NCBI GenBank assembly: GCA_030015575.1
Contig: JASDDO010000026.1
Coordinates: 447,927,096 to 447,991,095, forward strand
Length of the DNA stretch: 64,000 bases
Direction: 5' to 3'
Source of the DNA: Agapanthus africanus
Taxonomy: Eukaryota; Streptophyta; Magnoliopsida; Asparagales; Amaryllidaceae
Shown here one piece after another: positions 11,174 to 23,465 of this stretch. The position numbers and the translations under genes are program-made. The notes beneath the pieces were generated by a model. That model saw nothing but the letters and a program-made list of their open reading frames with translations. It was not told the origin of the DNA and did not search any database. Each line of letters begins with the position of its first letter. The first letter of the stretch is position 1.

Positions 11174-12634
11174 TGACTCACCAATCCATGTCACCCTCTC
11201 TAGAACCTTTTAGAACACTGAGTCGCTCTCATCCAAGAAAAGATAAATCCGTCTTTAACCGAATGTTAAAAGACAGCTGATAGAAAACTGGAAACTGGCA
11301 ACTTCCAAAAGTGATCCTGAAACAACTTTCAGGATAACCCCGTAACTGTATAAATATACCCGCATTTGTATTACGACCGAATACAAATGCAACTGAGACA
11401 AAGATATTATACCTACTCAATATAATACTCGGATCCGGCTTAAACCAAAGCCGACCAGTATCATCTGCCCGAAAAATAACACGTGCGTAAACGCACGTGC
11501 ATTTTCCGAACCCTGCCATAAAACCATACGGCCTCTACAACGTTTCGCCCGAACTTGGGAAACTGTCGGTGGGGGACTCTAATGACTCGTCAGTACCCTG
11601 GCAGTGGGTTTAACCACAAACCGTCAGCGGCACTAGCTATGCGTAACGGCTGCCCATGGACTGACCTCAAGGGAGGCCGATGAGCGAACTCAAGGGAGGC
11701 CGATGAGTGAACTCATCCAGAAACCCTACTGAGCCTAACAGTGACAATGTATATACAGTCCGGTCCGTTCGTCAATGAGTATCGCATATCCGCTTAGGGG
11801 GCTAGAAACGTCAGACCCCCAATAGCAGTATAAGTCGTGTCGGAGTGTAGCCCAATAACACACTGAGATACTACTGGAGTACCTACCAGTAAATCTCCTG
11901 CCATGGCCATGGACTTTGTGTAATGGCTCTCCTAGACACAGCACGACCTCGCCCCCAATACCGGGAGAGACGAATCCCCTGCCGATCCGCTCACGTGCCT
12001 CCATATGGCTCGGGACTGTACCCAAAAGCTACCTGTTTGCACGACTCCTTTGAGCCGTGGTAGGGTAGAAATCAAAGCACAGTCGGAACTCACACGAGAC
12101 AAATTACGACCTCAGGTCGATGAACTAACCTGTACACATGTCACTAGGGAACTGCTATCTTACGATAGGTATAGTACTAACTAGCAGATTCCCGGCGAGT
12201 CCTGTCCGGTGTACTCATAACCCAATGAGCACCTGTATACATCTTAGGTGATCCAACTGACACCAGTGGCTTGTGAGACCGGCCACCGCCCCTCGTCGGG
12301 GTCTCGACTGTATACACTAGTCTACTCCGGAGTATCGATGCCCTGTCTCGAAACTCCCACGACTAGGGACCACAATTAAGGATATGCATATAAACTACCC
12401 AACTCTCACGTATATGATCGCCATCATACTGTTGGTAGTAAAGCAAGATCCTAAGGGCTCTATCAAAGTGTAACATGCAATCAGTCACCTGAACATGTAC
12501 ACGACTGATAAAGGCAAACCAGATAGCATACTATCATCTCGAGTAAGACTGTCCTACCGGTATAGGTCCTCCGCAATCATTGCAATCACGTACCTGCGAT
12601 CCAATAATTGACTATGAGGGCACTATCTCCAACA
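11174..12634 (-). repeat. 3' LTR of copia element A (truncated by Athila)
   Basis: Aligns along its length with 18668-20150. In element sense it starts TGTTGGAGATAG at 12634. The missing end, about 680 bp, should lie left of the window beyond the Athila element. Confidence 0.9.
11314..11499 (-). other. Cluster of perfect hairpins in the copia A LTR
   Basis: Three perfect stems lie within 190 nt: 9 bp (ATCCTGAAA arm, 11314-11335), 11 bp (GCATTTGTATT arm, 11362-11390) and 8 bp (CACGTGCG arm, 11480-11499). All recur in the 5' LTR. The last two keep their stems with different loops in the diverged LTR G (56831-56859 and 56949-56968). Confidence 0.8.
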
Positions 12635-12645
12635 ATCTCCCACTT
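12635..12645 (-). other. Polypurine tract of copia element A
   Basis: AAGTGGGAGAT on the minus strand directly precedes the 3' LTR start, the usual copia arrangement. Confidence 0.85.
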
Positions 12646-12745
12646 GCACTCAAGGCTAATATTGCGATGTCGACTACTCACAGCCCGTATGAAACCGAAC
12701 ATCCAACTCCTCTATTAATCAGTTTCACAAAGCCCGTTTGTAAAA

Positions 12746-14110
12746 CTATTGTGTTCGAGAAATAGCCTCAGTGAGTGGATCCGCCCAGATGTTTCTTTCT
12801 GTATCTCTCTAAATCTCAAGTTCGCGGAGAAAGCCATCTCCCGAATCGTGTAATACCTGTCTTAGAATATGTCTGGATATCTGATGGGACCTAGTTCATA
12901 AATGAACTCCAAATCCAAAGTTCTTAGACTGTATGGATCACTGAATCTAATCAGTATCCGGCACCATGCCACCCACAGTATCCTCTTGGACCACCTGTCC
13001 ATAATACTGTCCCTCTTCGTCGGAGGGAAAAACTAAAACTCTGACAATCACTCTGTCAACCATGTCACCTTTGAAGCCTGGAATGATAACCGTCTCCCGA
13101 AGGAGGCTGCCGTCATCAAATCCGTAGAATATGTACTTATGTTCTAAAACTGCTTCCTTATGTTTCTCCAGGATTGGATTAATACAAACTTATTGCATCT
13201 AGTGCAAAAACAACATCTGGTGTGATACTTGACATCTCATGATTGACTCAATTGCCTAAGCAAGTGATCTGCCAATCATGCACTTCCCTCTCCCCTTTAG
13301 TCTATAAGACACCTTTAGAGAGGGTGACTCCATCACCTGCAGGTACTCCACCATGCTAGGAGTCAACTATTCTAAAAACCATTAGAATATTTGTCAAAGT
13401 ACCCACATTGGGAAACTACCCAAGTCCAGATCTAAAACCATAGATCTGGAAACCAGAACGTCAAATATTATATCCATATCCTGTCTGGAGAAACAACTGT
13501 GTGACGACCACAGTACAACCGATCGTAGCATAGGAATTTTACTTCCTACTCTGTGTATGTCATCCAAATACCATGACATCACACCCTACTACCTTCTTAA
13601 CAGATCCATCCCATATTCTGATTGAAGTCAAATCCATGACTGTCACATCAAAACTAGATGATCTATCTCCGCTATAACTGCTCTAGTCTATAAATAGACA
13701 TAAGCTACTTGCCCACCATGCTTCCGCTGCTCCCGCTGACTACGACAACCCTCCTACCGGGTCTCATAGCCTGGAACAACAGTAGTGTCAAGTCTGGGTA
13801 GATAAGAACCTCCCTGTCACCATCCTTGAGTCTACCGAAGTACCTCTCGGGTGTCTGAGGTTACCCACCATATCTGCGGAGTGGCTAATGGAATGTCAAA
13901 CCTGATTGAATATTTAGGTCCTATTAAATTTTCCGTAATCGTTCGCGGTTCTGGAATCACTTCCAGTTCTACCATACTCCCACTACTATTTTCTGAAAAA
14001 GAATCCATTTTACTAAAACTGTAGCGAGTCAAGAACAATATCACTATTGATCTTCCAAATTGTAGAATATCAACCCTCGTCATAGCCAGGGTCAACCCAC
14101 AAACAGCCAT
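12746..14110 (-). pseudogene. Decayed copia pol (end of integrase to RNase H), element A
   Basis: Fragments of a Ty1/copia polyprotein can be read on the minus strand in several frames. The RNase H end reads NIWADPLTEAISRTQ then a stop at 12746-12748, matching the corresponding end in element D. Upstream is a reverse transcriptase piece containing WYLDDIHRVGSKIP (up to 13582), which matches the YLDD active-site segment of D. The piece at 13832-14110 matches the linker between integrase and reverse transcriptase. In-frame stops and frameshifts make it non-functional. Integrase and protease upstream of 14110 are no longer recognisable to me. The hairpins at 13368-13389, 13426-13449 and 13531-13548 line up with hairpins in D. 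Confidence 0.8.
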
Positions 14111-14950
14111 TACAGAAACGTGCCCTGAGTTGTCCAGAGTCTGGTTTTAAGCAAAAGCTGGACAACTCCTCGTACCTTAACATCTTTTAAGGTACGATCT
14201 ATTCTATATCCAATATAGAAACTTTGGCACTTATTTAATTGGAACCTGATTCAAATCATGCAGCTGTCTCCAGTGCATATTAATTTAATGGAAAAAGGCT
14301 AATCAGCATTACTCAACTTAGGAATCCATCCAATTATGAGTAACCTGAAAGAGAAACACGTTTCTCAAAACCATCACTATCAGCTGAATACCAATCACAA
14401 GAATCTACATCTTCGATCTTTTTGAAGAATCCCGATACTTGTGATATCTGATTCTCTACTTTATTCTTATACCCACAACTTCTCAAAACTTAGACCTTGT
14501 ATTTCTACGAAACACTTGTCTAAATACTAGAGAAATTATAAGTAAACAGAACATAGTACGAGGACCTACCCCTTTGTCCTGATGGACACTTGGACAACAT
14601 ACATTACTCTGTATAAGTCCGCTGAGTTGAACAACTCAAAACCTGTGCTTCGTAGGTTGAAAACTGTACCCTGGCGATTTCCTCAAATATCACCAATTAC
14701 AACGAATTCCGATATAACGAGGATAATCACCTAATTCCCAATATCTTACTCCCACTCATCATCTGTAAAACCATACAGATATGAGAATGAAACCTGGTAA
14801 ATACATACCCTTGGAGTAAGTATCTAATCGGGAAAATAGTTTTCTTTTAACAATGCACTGAAACATGAAAATGTTTTGTAGGGGTATCCTGGTATTCATA
14901 GCAATGCCTCTTCCATAATCCAATTCATGACTTCAACCGTATATTTTATT
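14111..14950 (-). other. Unrecognised internal sequence of copia A with perfect hairpins
   Basis: No readable protein. By position it should be former integrase and protease. It contains perfect hairpins: 10 bp (CGTACCTTAA arm, 14171-14196), 8 bp (TTCTATAT arm, 14202-14220) and 7 bp (TGAGTTG arm, 14623-14638). Confidence 0.6.
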
Positions 14951-15447
14951 GCCATCTCTCCAAATCCCTTTATTTGTTTTTAGTCGTTACCTTCTGTACA
15001 CCATCGTTAGGCTAAATGGTTTTCTTCCTTCCCTACCGTTCGGCACCAGCTTATGGTTTGGAAGAAGACTATCCAGTAAGCATAATAGGTGTACCCTCCT
15101 AAACCAAGGAGTACTCGCATCTCGAGAGAAGGTGATGATAAAAGACAACTGAATAATACCTTATTCTTTTTAAAGGTGAAATAGGAGTGGCGACGAAGTA
15201 CGCGGTTTGGTCATGAATGATAACAGTTGCAATTTACTTTGCCTTCTTTCTAATCCCTTTATTTTGTCTTTACATATTACCTTCTGCACACCCTACTTAG
15301 GCTAATTGGTTTTCTTCATTCCCTACCTTTCGGCACCTGCCTATGGTTTGGAATAAGACTATCCAATAAGCGTAATAGGTGTACTCTCCTAAACCAAGGA
15401 GCCCTCGCAACCTGAGAGAAGGTGATAATAAAAGACAACTGAATAAA
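14951..15447 (-). repeat. Direct duplication of about 210 bp inside copia A
   Basis: Two copies at about 14951-15158 and 15239-15447, period about 287 bp, similar at roughly 85 percent by eye. Both contain a run like CTAAACCAAGGAG and end near AAAAGACAACTGAATAA. No coding function seen. Confidence 0.75.
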
Positions 15448-16299
15448 CCAATTCTATTTCTCCTGAACCTGGATCCATTCTCGAAGAAGTCCCTTCGAGT
15501 TCGTATATAACCATACGATGGATCTATCCAATGGAAGTGGATGTCCGTAGTAATACGGGTGTTCTGAGAAATTCAAAGGGTAAAAGAAGGAGTGGCAATG
15601 ACTTATGCAACATAGACAATCCAAAAAGCCAGTATTTTAAGAAGGTTCGGTCAACTCGGTCACTGAGTCATAGTCTAGGGTCGGTCAAAGGTCGCTGCCA
15701 AAGAGAGAGAGAAAAGAAACACTCTGCGTGCACTCTAACCTAGATCAGAATGGTCATCACTTTATCTAATCCGGAAACCTCCCACTGTCCTGTCAAATTC
15801 TCCCCCAAACCTGAAAGAAGAATCAATCGGGATCACCCGAAGAGTAAACCAACTCATCAGTGGGAATCGGGATCCAACTCTCATCGCATGATAACGTGAT
15901 GGAATGCATCCACGTTACTCATACTCCAGAAGGTATGCGCATACTTAGCAAGTTTCAGTTTCTTTAGAAACTCCCGATCTGATTTTTGCCCCATACTCTT
16001 ATAACTTTGGCTTTGGTCAAAATGTCATAAGTCACATGCCAAGTTCTACCCATCACTATCTTGTCAATTTGAACCCACCCGCACATGCCCCTGACTTTGG
16101 CCAATCGGCAGAACGACTGTCCCAAACTAACTCATCTATCTATGCAACAATTGAATACCCAGCAGCTACCAAACACTATGCCTTAACTTTGGCTAAAATA
16201 CATAGCTTGAATACTACTGAATACCCAAAAGAAGTGACGGAGGGCTACGGCAGGTTTTTGGCGAAAAACCTTTAGCATAGTGAACTTGATATCGCTGAA
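15448..16299 (-). other. Unassigned internal sequence of copia A
   Basis: No long open frame, no gag-like sequence and no recognised motif on either strand. Confidence 0.5.
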
Positions 16300-16575
16300 G
16301 GAACCTGATAGCTTTTTAAAATATAGTGGCGAAAACCTTTTGCTAAAGAGGTCACTCCCGGTGAAGGGATCTCGGCTCTTTCCTCGTGGAATGAGGTGCA
16401 GGATATTCCACTGAATACCGCGATGCAAAGCAACATGTAATCGACTATAGTGATGTTATTACCCTGACGCAAACTTCTGCCCAAGGGGTCAGTCCCGGTG
16501 AAGGGATATCGGCCCTTGCCCCGTCGAATGAGGTGCAGGATATTCCACTGAATACCGCTATGCAAAATAAAAGGA
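16300..16575 (-). repeat. Leader tandem unit, two copies (copia A)
   Basis: Two copies of a unit of about 100 nt (about 16320-16430 and 16475-16570) containing the core CACTCCCGGTGAAGGGA or its near form. The same duplicated unit, inverted, is present in the leader of element D at 24961-25206, so the duplication predates the split of A and D. Confidence 0.75.
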
Positions 16576-17975
16576 AACGTCTTTGCAATAACACTTTTTA
16601 AATTTGTTCCAACAACTAAAACAGGTTTGTTTAACTTTGCATTGATCAGAATCAACGCAGTCCCATCAATAAATCACACCAGAAAAGAACGAAAATAAAA
16701 TGTACGTATATGCCATCCGCATTCGTCATTGGGTCCCGTCATCACCCGTTAGGTTACTTAACTAACGACAGAGCGGGGACTGGACTAGCACGGGTGTAAA
16801 ACATATACAACATCTAATAGTATATATACCAATATACAATAATCGCTCCAGGCGTGATAATATGCAACATTACAGAAAAAGTAATAAGCATCACAGAACA
16901 ATACAGATAATCTGGGATCCCCGAGTTTCACAGAGCCGCTGCTGAAACCCGACGTTCCCCTGTCGTGTGGATAGCCTGTGCAATGAAACCTAGACCCCTA
17001 TGGGTGCGGCAAGTTACCCGCCAAAACCTGAAGCGAGGTAGTCCCCCACAGCATAGTGAATGGAACACCCGGCACTTCACGGAATCCGGTAAATTGAGCA
17101 CCCCTCCTTGGGTCAACCTGTACCCCCTACGAGTGCGGCGAATAGTCTGCCAATTCTAGAGTGGGACCCCTCTGCCTCTCAAAGCCATGATATGCGGACC
17201 CGTTGCCCCCCAGAACCCGGCTATCCGTGCACTCCGTCGCGGGGCAAAACCTAGTACAGTAATGAAAAATAGTACAACAGGTACATCGACCGCAACCTGG
17301 TCGTGCCCCAAAAGAATATTATACAACAGGCAGTGACGGCAGTCCACATGTTGGACGCTCGCCCCGCAATATCAAATGTACAAATAAACTCAAACTGTAC
17401 TACCATTGCACACTGCTATCCACCACGACAAATCCGCAACATCACAGCACAACACAGAACATCAACGCGAATGTTACGTTCGCAAACCCGTCTAAAAGAA
17501 CTATAGCAATCAGACGCGGTTTACCGATCAAATGACATTCCCGGTCGGAGATATAATGTAAGCACTGTTAACTAACATGTTTAAATTTCGATCGACAAAA
17601 TATCACAAAGTGGGCTCCACAAACAACTGGTGAACAGTAACAAAATCTGGGCCCAAAAGATATATACCAAAAACCCCAAATTCCAACATGGAATGCACTG
17701 TAGAAAATTGAGTGAGTGATCTCACTTTTCTGCGGCGGATCCGCGGCAAACCTTGGCTTAGACCGCGGATACGCGGCGAAACAGTGGAGTCACTTCCTCG
17801 AATTTCTACAGTATTCCTAAAAAACCCTGCACAGTTTTCTGAGATGTGTGAAATATTTTTAGGACGCCATTTAAAATCAACAGAAACTGTCAAGCTGAAA
17901 AATTGTGATTTTTGATTTCCGGTTCGATCGATATTTTAAACGCGTTAGCACAAGTTAGTATAGAAAAATGGTGAG
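16576..17975 (-). other. Noncoding leader of copia A with paired GC palindromes
   Basis: No open reading frame of note. The stretch near 16700-16800 resembles the leader of element E near 20155-20250. Two GC-rich palindromes of the CCGCGG type lie at 17731-17778, about 198 nt downstream of the primer site in element sense. Confidence 0.75.
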
Positions 17976-17987
17976 GCTCTGATACCA
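17976..17987 (-). other. Primer binding site of copia A, tRNA-Met type
   Basis: TGGTATCAGAGC on the minus strand, one base after the 5' LTR end. Confidence 0.9.
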
Positions 17988-17988
17988 C

Positions 17989-20150
17989 TGTAAGTCTACG
18001 TTAGCGCCCCGGCCGTCTACAGACGCCAAATGCAGAACAAAAACTTTTTAAACTGGCGCTATCGTGTACTTTAACCCGGATCTGCCATTATTGCTGAACT
18101 AACAAACTGTAAAGAGTGTAAAAAGGTTATACCGAACGATCCGAGTCCTTCGTTCTTTAACCGTCATCCCACGCTCCGTTGCGGCTGCTCCGATCTCTTC
18201 GATCTCCGATCTGCTCGTCCAGGTGGCACCACATCACTGATTCTTTAAACGGGCTCCCGCCTCTGACTCGAGGTAACTCGGTCGTCAAGTTTGCTAGAAG
18301 AGACGACCAAGAATGATGTAGAGAATGAGTAGATGACTTTGTCTCACTTCGTCCATGTCCGTGGACGATCGGTTAATGAAGTTGCCGATGGAAATGAAAT
18401 GGAACAAGAAATGAACTATGAAATTTCCATGCATCCAAAACTTTAGTCTTTTCTTTTTAGCAACCATAATTTCTCAAATGAGTGAGTGAGGGAGGAGAGA
18501 GAGGGCCGGCCACTATATGGATGGGGAGGTGAGTGTAGGAGGAGGGGAAGGTAACCATAAGAGAATGAAGCTTATCATGATCATTAATGAAAAACAATGA
18601 GTCACAAAGATACAATGAATCTAAACCCTTAGTCACCATTGCATTAATGACTCCATTAATGCACTAATGACTCACCAATCCATGTCACCCTCTCTAGAAC
18701 CTTCTAGAACACTGAGTCGCTCTCATCCAAGAAAAGATAAATCCGTCTTTAACCGAATGTTAAAAGACGGCTGATAGAAAACTGGAAACTGGCAAGTTCC
18801 AAAAGTGATCCTGAAACAACTTTCAGGATAACCCCGTAAAAGTATAAATATACCCGCATTTGTATTACGACCGAATACAAATGCAACTGAGACAAAGATA
18901 TTATACCTACTCAATATATTACTCGGATCCGGCTTAAACCAAAGCCGACCAGTATCATCTGCCCGAAAAATAACACGTGCGTAAACGCACGTGCATTTTC
19001 CGAACCCTGCCATAAAACCATACGGCCTCTACAACGTTTCGCCCGAACTTGGGAAAATGTCGGTTGGGGACTCTAATGACTCGTCAGTACCCTGGCAGTG
19101 GGTTTAACCACAAACCGTCAGCGGCACTAGCTATGCGTAACGGCTGCCCATGGACTGACCTCAAGGGAGGCCGATGAGCGAACTCAAGGGAGGCCGATGA
19201 GTGAACTCATCCAGAAACCCTACTGAGCCTAACAGTGACAATGTATATACAGTCCGGTCCATTCGTCAATGAGTATCGCATATCCGCCTAGGGGGCTAGA
19301 AACGTCAGACCCCCAATAGCAGTATAAGTCGTGTCGGAGTGTAGCCCAATAACACACTGAGATACTACTGGAGTACCTACCAGTAAATCTCCTGCTATGG
19401 CCATGGACTTTGTGTAATGGCTCTCCTAGACACAGCACGACCTCGCCCCCAATACCGGGAGAGACGAATCCCCTGCCGATCCGCTCACGTGCCTCCATAT
19501 GGCTCGGGACTGTACCCAAAAGCTACCTGTTTGCATGACTCCTTTGAGCCGTGGTAGGGTAGAAATCAAAGCACAGTGGGAACTCACACGAGACAAATGA
19601 TGACCTCAGGTCGATGAACTAACCTGTACACATGTCACCAGGGAACTGCTATCTGACGATAGGTATAGTACTAACTAGCAGATTCCCGGCGAGTCCTGTC
19701 CGGTGTACTCATTGGTCCTGTCCGGTGTACTCATAACCCAATGAGCACCTGTATACATCTTAGGTGATCCAACTGACACCGGTGGCTTGTGAGACCGGCC
19801 ACCGCCCCTCGTCGGGGTCTCGACTGTATACACTAGTCTTCTCCGGAGTATCGATGCCCTGTCTCGAAACTCCCACGACTAGGGACCACAATTAAGGATA
19901 TGCATATAAACTACCCAACTCTCACGTATATGATCGCCGTCATACTGTTGGTAGTAAAGCAAGATCCTAAGGGCTCTATCAAAGTGTAACATGCAATCAG
20001 TCACCTGAACATGTACACGACTGATAAAGGCAAACCAGATAGCATACTATCATCTCGAGTAAGACTGTCCTACCGGTATAGGTCCTCCGCAATCATTGCA
20101 ATCACGTACCTGCGATCCAATAATTGACTATGAAGGCACTATCTCCAACA
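17989..20150 (-). repeat. 5' LTR of copia element A, 2162 bp
   Basis: In element sense it runs from TGTTGGAGATAG (20150) to CTTACA (17989), with TG...CA ends. Its right part matches 11174-12634. Confidence 0.92.
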
Positions 20151-22087
20151 CACTTATGCCATCCGCATTCGTCTCGATGTCCCATCGTGCACCGTTAGGT
20201 TAGGTAACTAACGGCAGAGCGGGGCATGGCTAGCACGGGTGTAAAACATAAGTAACATCTATATAATATATCATATATACTATATACAGTATATATCACA
20301 GAACATCAAATGATCACATCACAGATATCGCAGCAAAAGAAACATTGGATATACTAGGACGTCCGTGTTTTATTTTGAGCCTCTATAAAACACGGATTCC
20401 ACGGTCACGATGAATAGCCAAACCCACAGCCCTAGACCCCTATGAGATCGGCAAGCAACCCTACCAATTCTAGAGTTAGGAGACCCGAACTCGACTCCTC
20501 GAGTTGGTCTCCCACTGGACTCCAGAACCCGGTTACTTGTGCTCTCCTCCTTGGGTCTCTCCTAGTGCGGAAAAGTAAATAATATACAAATGGTGACATC
20601 AACCTCATCCCGGAAGTGCCCCAATAAAAGAATATTACATACAATTAATTTTACATGAATGAAAATAAAAACTCTCATCTCACATAAAAAAAACCCGGCT
20701 ATTCAGAACGCGACGATCCAATATAACATATCCAGCAACACATAACATCACATGTCATCAACGTAAGTAATATGCGCATCCCAATTGTCGTTGACATATA
20801 GCAACGAAACCGGCGATAACACATATTACACTTACGGTCACAGAAAAGAATGTGTAAAACTACAACAGTTGGAATCCGCAACCTTCTTAGACATCACATG
20901 CCTAACAATTATAAACCCCACATTTTAGTCTCTATATCGAAAACACTTTTCAATATCTAGTCGGGCAATTCAACAAGATTCCCGATATGTGATCGAATGC
21001 TCGTAGCAAACTTTAGTAGACGGCCGCACCCCCGGATGCCGTCGACGAAGTGCACTAAGGCGGAAAACCGCTGCCGCGAGCACCCGAACGGATGCTTTTG
21101 GCGACGGGGTTCTCCTACAGTCACTTGGTCGGGGCTATGGGGCATGGCTGTCTATTAAGTTTACCCGGCGAGTATCCGCGTATGCTACGTGATTGTGACG
21201 GACTTTTGATCGCATCAAAATTCCGTGGCAATCGATCAATTGAGACTAAACTGCTATGTTTATAACATTCAAATTAGTTATCTCATAACTACTTGTGGAT
21301 TCCAAATATTGTATTACATTCCAGATAAATAGACAGTATTAAACTTTCAGATCGAATAATCAAATACCCAAGATTTCCATAATGGCTCAACACTTGAGCG
21401 GAGTTTAAAAATTCCAGAATACGTCACAGTAGCAACGGTCCATCCGTAGAAGGGTCAAGCCAATGCCTCACATGTGGCACGCCGTACTGCCTCAAACCCT
21501 AAGGTTCAAAAGGCAGTTCAAGACGGTCACATAATCGAGTTAAGGTTTGTTGTCTTCTAGAGGGTCCATCGCGCCACATGCACGTTTTTTCGAAAGATTT
21601 AAACCCGAGAAAAATTCAACACTTGAATGTTTTTCGTGCCGGGAAAAATTGAGTTAATGATATCCGTTCGAAGATTTTAATACTTTTTAAATTATCCGGA
21701 ATAACATAAAAAAATTAAATTCTCCGATCAAATCGACGATTACAAAATAAACCCCAAAATACTCAACTCTTGAGTAAGTTTAAAAATACCCATAAAATAT
21801 CAATTACAGAATAAGAAATTACAGTATAAAAATGATAGCATATTTATTCTGTACGGCCGCGGATCCGCGGCCCAAGCAGGGTACGTCCGCGGTTCCGCGG
21901 TGACTTGTACGGAATATGCTGTCGTTTTTCACCAAAATTCTTAGAAAACCCTGCTGAATTTTTTAGGTATTTTTAATACTGAAAAAACAAAGTTTTGAAA
22001 ATTTTTCCAGAGAAGGGTATAATTTGACGTTTTCGGGTTCGATCGGGATTTTAACTTCGTTAACACATCGCCTAATGCTCTAGCTAG
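20151..22087 (-). other. Noncoding leader of copia element E
   Basis: About 1.9 kb with no coding frame. It carries the block shared with the LARD interiors (21361-21570) and the paired GC palindromes (21855-21900), the latter about 188 nt downstream of the primer site. Confidence 0.8.
21361..21570 (-). repeat. Cross-superfamily shared block, copy in copia E
   Basis: In element sense it begins with the sequence GATGGACCCTCTAGAAGACA and includes AACCTTAGGGTTTGAGGCAG. It matches 23761-23979 closely and 38101-38330 and 63238-63466 more distantly. Confidence 0.85.
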
Positions 22088-22099
22088 GCTCTGATACCA
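22088..22099 (-). other. Primer binding site of copia E, tRNA-Met type
   Basis: TGGTATCAGAGC on the minus strand, one base from the LTR end at 22101. Confidence 0.9.
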
Positions 22100-22100
22100 C

Positions 22101-22403
22101 TGTAGGATTACTAGGCACACTAACAAGGATCTACAAGTCATCGACCATGCCAAAATTACATTTTTTATGTGCCAAACAACCCTAAGCAAGATCGAATACT
22201 AGAGATTAGGCGAATCATATAGCAAGTAAACAACTTTACGACTAAGGGTATGCGAAATACAACCTTTGTAGATCGGTCCCTTCGCTGCAGTCATCGAACA
22301 TCCGGACTCTTGGACGGCTCCATGAGAAGAGGCAACGGAATTGCTTATAGTCTTCGAGGCCGAAGATGATCTACGTCGAGGGAATACGAACTCAAACTTC
22401 TAC
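22101..22403 (-). repeat. 5' LTR of copia E, end fragment
   Basis: In element sense this is the last 303 bp, ending CCTACA. The rest of the LTR lies at 31384-33257, separated by element D. Confidence 0.85.
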
Positions 22404-23265
22404 TGTTGGATGGATGTATGCATGCATGTATGTTTTTCTTTCTTTCTAGTTTCATGCACATATGGATGTGTATACATACATACATACATATATACATACA
22501 TCATCTATCATGGTTGCTTATACAAAGAAAATGGTGGCAATATAAGACTCACACCATGATTTTATTTATATATTATTATTGAATTTGATTTAAAACAAAA
22601 GAAAAGGAAAGGATAATTCATGGAAGCTTTCTACACTCTTCTTGACCTAACCATTCTCACCCACCATTTGACCATGGATTACTTTTCCTTTTTTGTTTTT
22701 AACTCAAGTTCAATAATATCCTAACCATGGTTTGATATGAGAAGAGGAAAATATATATTGATATATTTTCTATTTTCTTTCAAGAGTTATTCTTATCTTC
22801 TTCTCAAAAATAGCCATCATCTTCTTCCTCCTTTTTCACTTGCTCTCTAGACTTTTGTAGTGAGTAAATTACATAACAAGATTGGATTTTGAAGTGAGAA
22901 TAAGAACCACAGCATCATTCTACACAAGTTTAGCCCACTTGTTTAGAGTGTTATCTTCATTCGTTCTCTTGTTTGGGTGAAGTTGCGAGTTTGGACTAGG
23001 GACTTCGAGTGGATCGTCGTGGACGTGAGAGGACTTCAAGAGGACCTTCCTCCAACACCCAAGAGGCTGAGGAGTCTAGTGTAGGGAGCTACAAAGGTTG
23101 AACTCTCTAAACCCCATCTATTCTTTCATATGTTGATGTGAAAATTTTAGAAACCCTAATTTTCTAGGCACGATCCGTTGTTTATTAACTTAGCACCCTA
23201 AAGACTCTACCTTTGGTACATGTGATGCTTCCAAACCCTTCATGAGCTGCTAGGCTAACCCAACA
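22404..23265 (+). repeat. 5' LTR of copia D with its first 1247 bp missing
   Basis: It aligns with 30528-31383, the end of the 3' LTR, but lacks the equivalent of 29281-30527. Nevertheless the target duplication is intact directly before TGTTGGATGG. See the finding on a TGTT-to-TGTT deletion. Confidence 0.9.
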
Positions 23266-23266
23266 A

Positions 23267-23278
23267 TGGTATCAGAGC
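23267..23278 (+). other. Primer binding site of copia D, tRNA-Met type
   Basis: TGGTATCAGAGC, one base after the LTR end CCAACA at 23265. Confidence 0.92.
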
Positions 23279-23465
23279 CGACATAGAACATTAGGCGACC
23301 TTTTTACGAAGTTAAAACTCCGATCGAACCGAAAATACGGTTTTTTGAGTGCTCTCTGGAAATTTTTTAAAAACTGATGTTTTTCAGAATTAAAAATATG
23401 TAAAAAATTCAGCAGGAAAATATAAGAATTACGGTATAAATTTTTTTCAATGAACAGTTAATCTT

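Larger units (their letters stand above)
11174..20150 (-). mobile_element. Copia element A, long LTRs, decayed pol
   Basis: A leftward Ty1/copia element with 5' LTR 17989-20150, tRNA-Met-type primer site, noncoding leader, broken pol remnants, PPT and a 3' LTR cut at 11174 by the Athila element. The two LTRs differ at only about 8 of the first 430 comparable bases by eye, and by a 22-bp tandem duplication near 19692-19736 in the 5' LTR only. It sits in the leader of copia element E, whose sequence resumes at 20151. Confidence 0.88.
20151..22403 (-). mobile_element. Copia element E, first visible piece
   Basis: Leader, primer site and the last 303 bp of the 5' LTR of a leftward copia element. 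It is interrupted on the left by element A and on the right by element D; its LTR continues at 31384-33257. Its leader is the inverted counterpart of the leader of D (23266 to about 24840). Its pol and 3' LTR are outside the window or lost. Confidence 0.85.

Noticed and set aside
22404-23265. A copia family with 860-bp LTRs
   Set aside because: The PPT at 29270-29280 is followed by an LTR start at 29281, so the true LTR is 2103 bp and the 5' copy is shortened.
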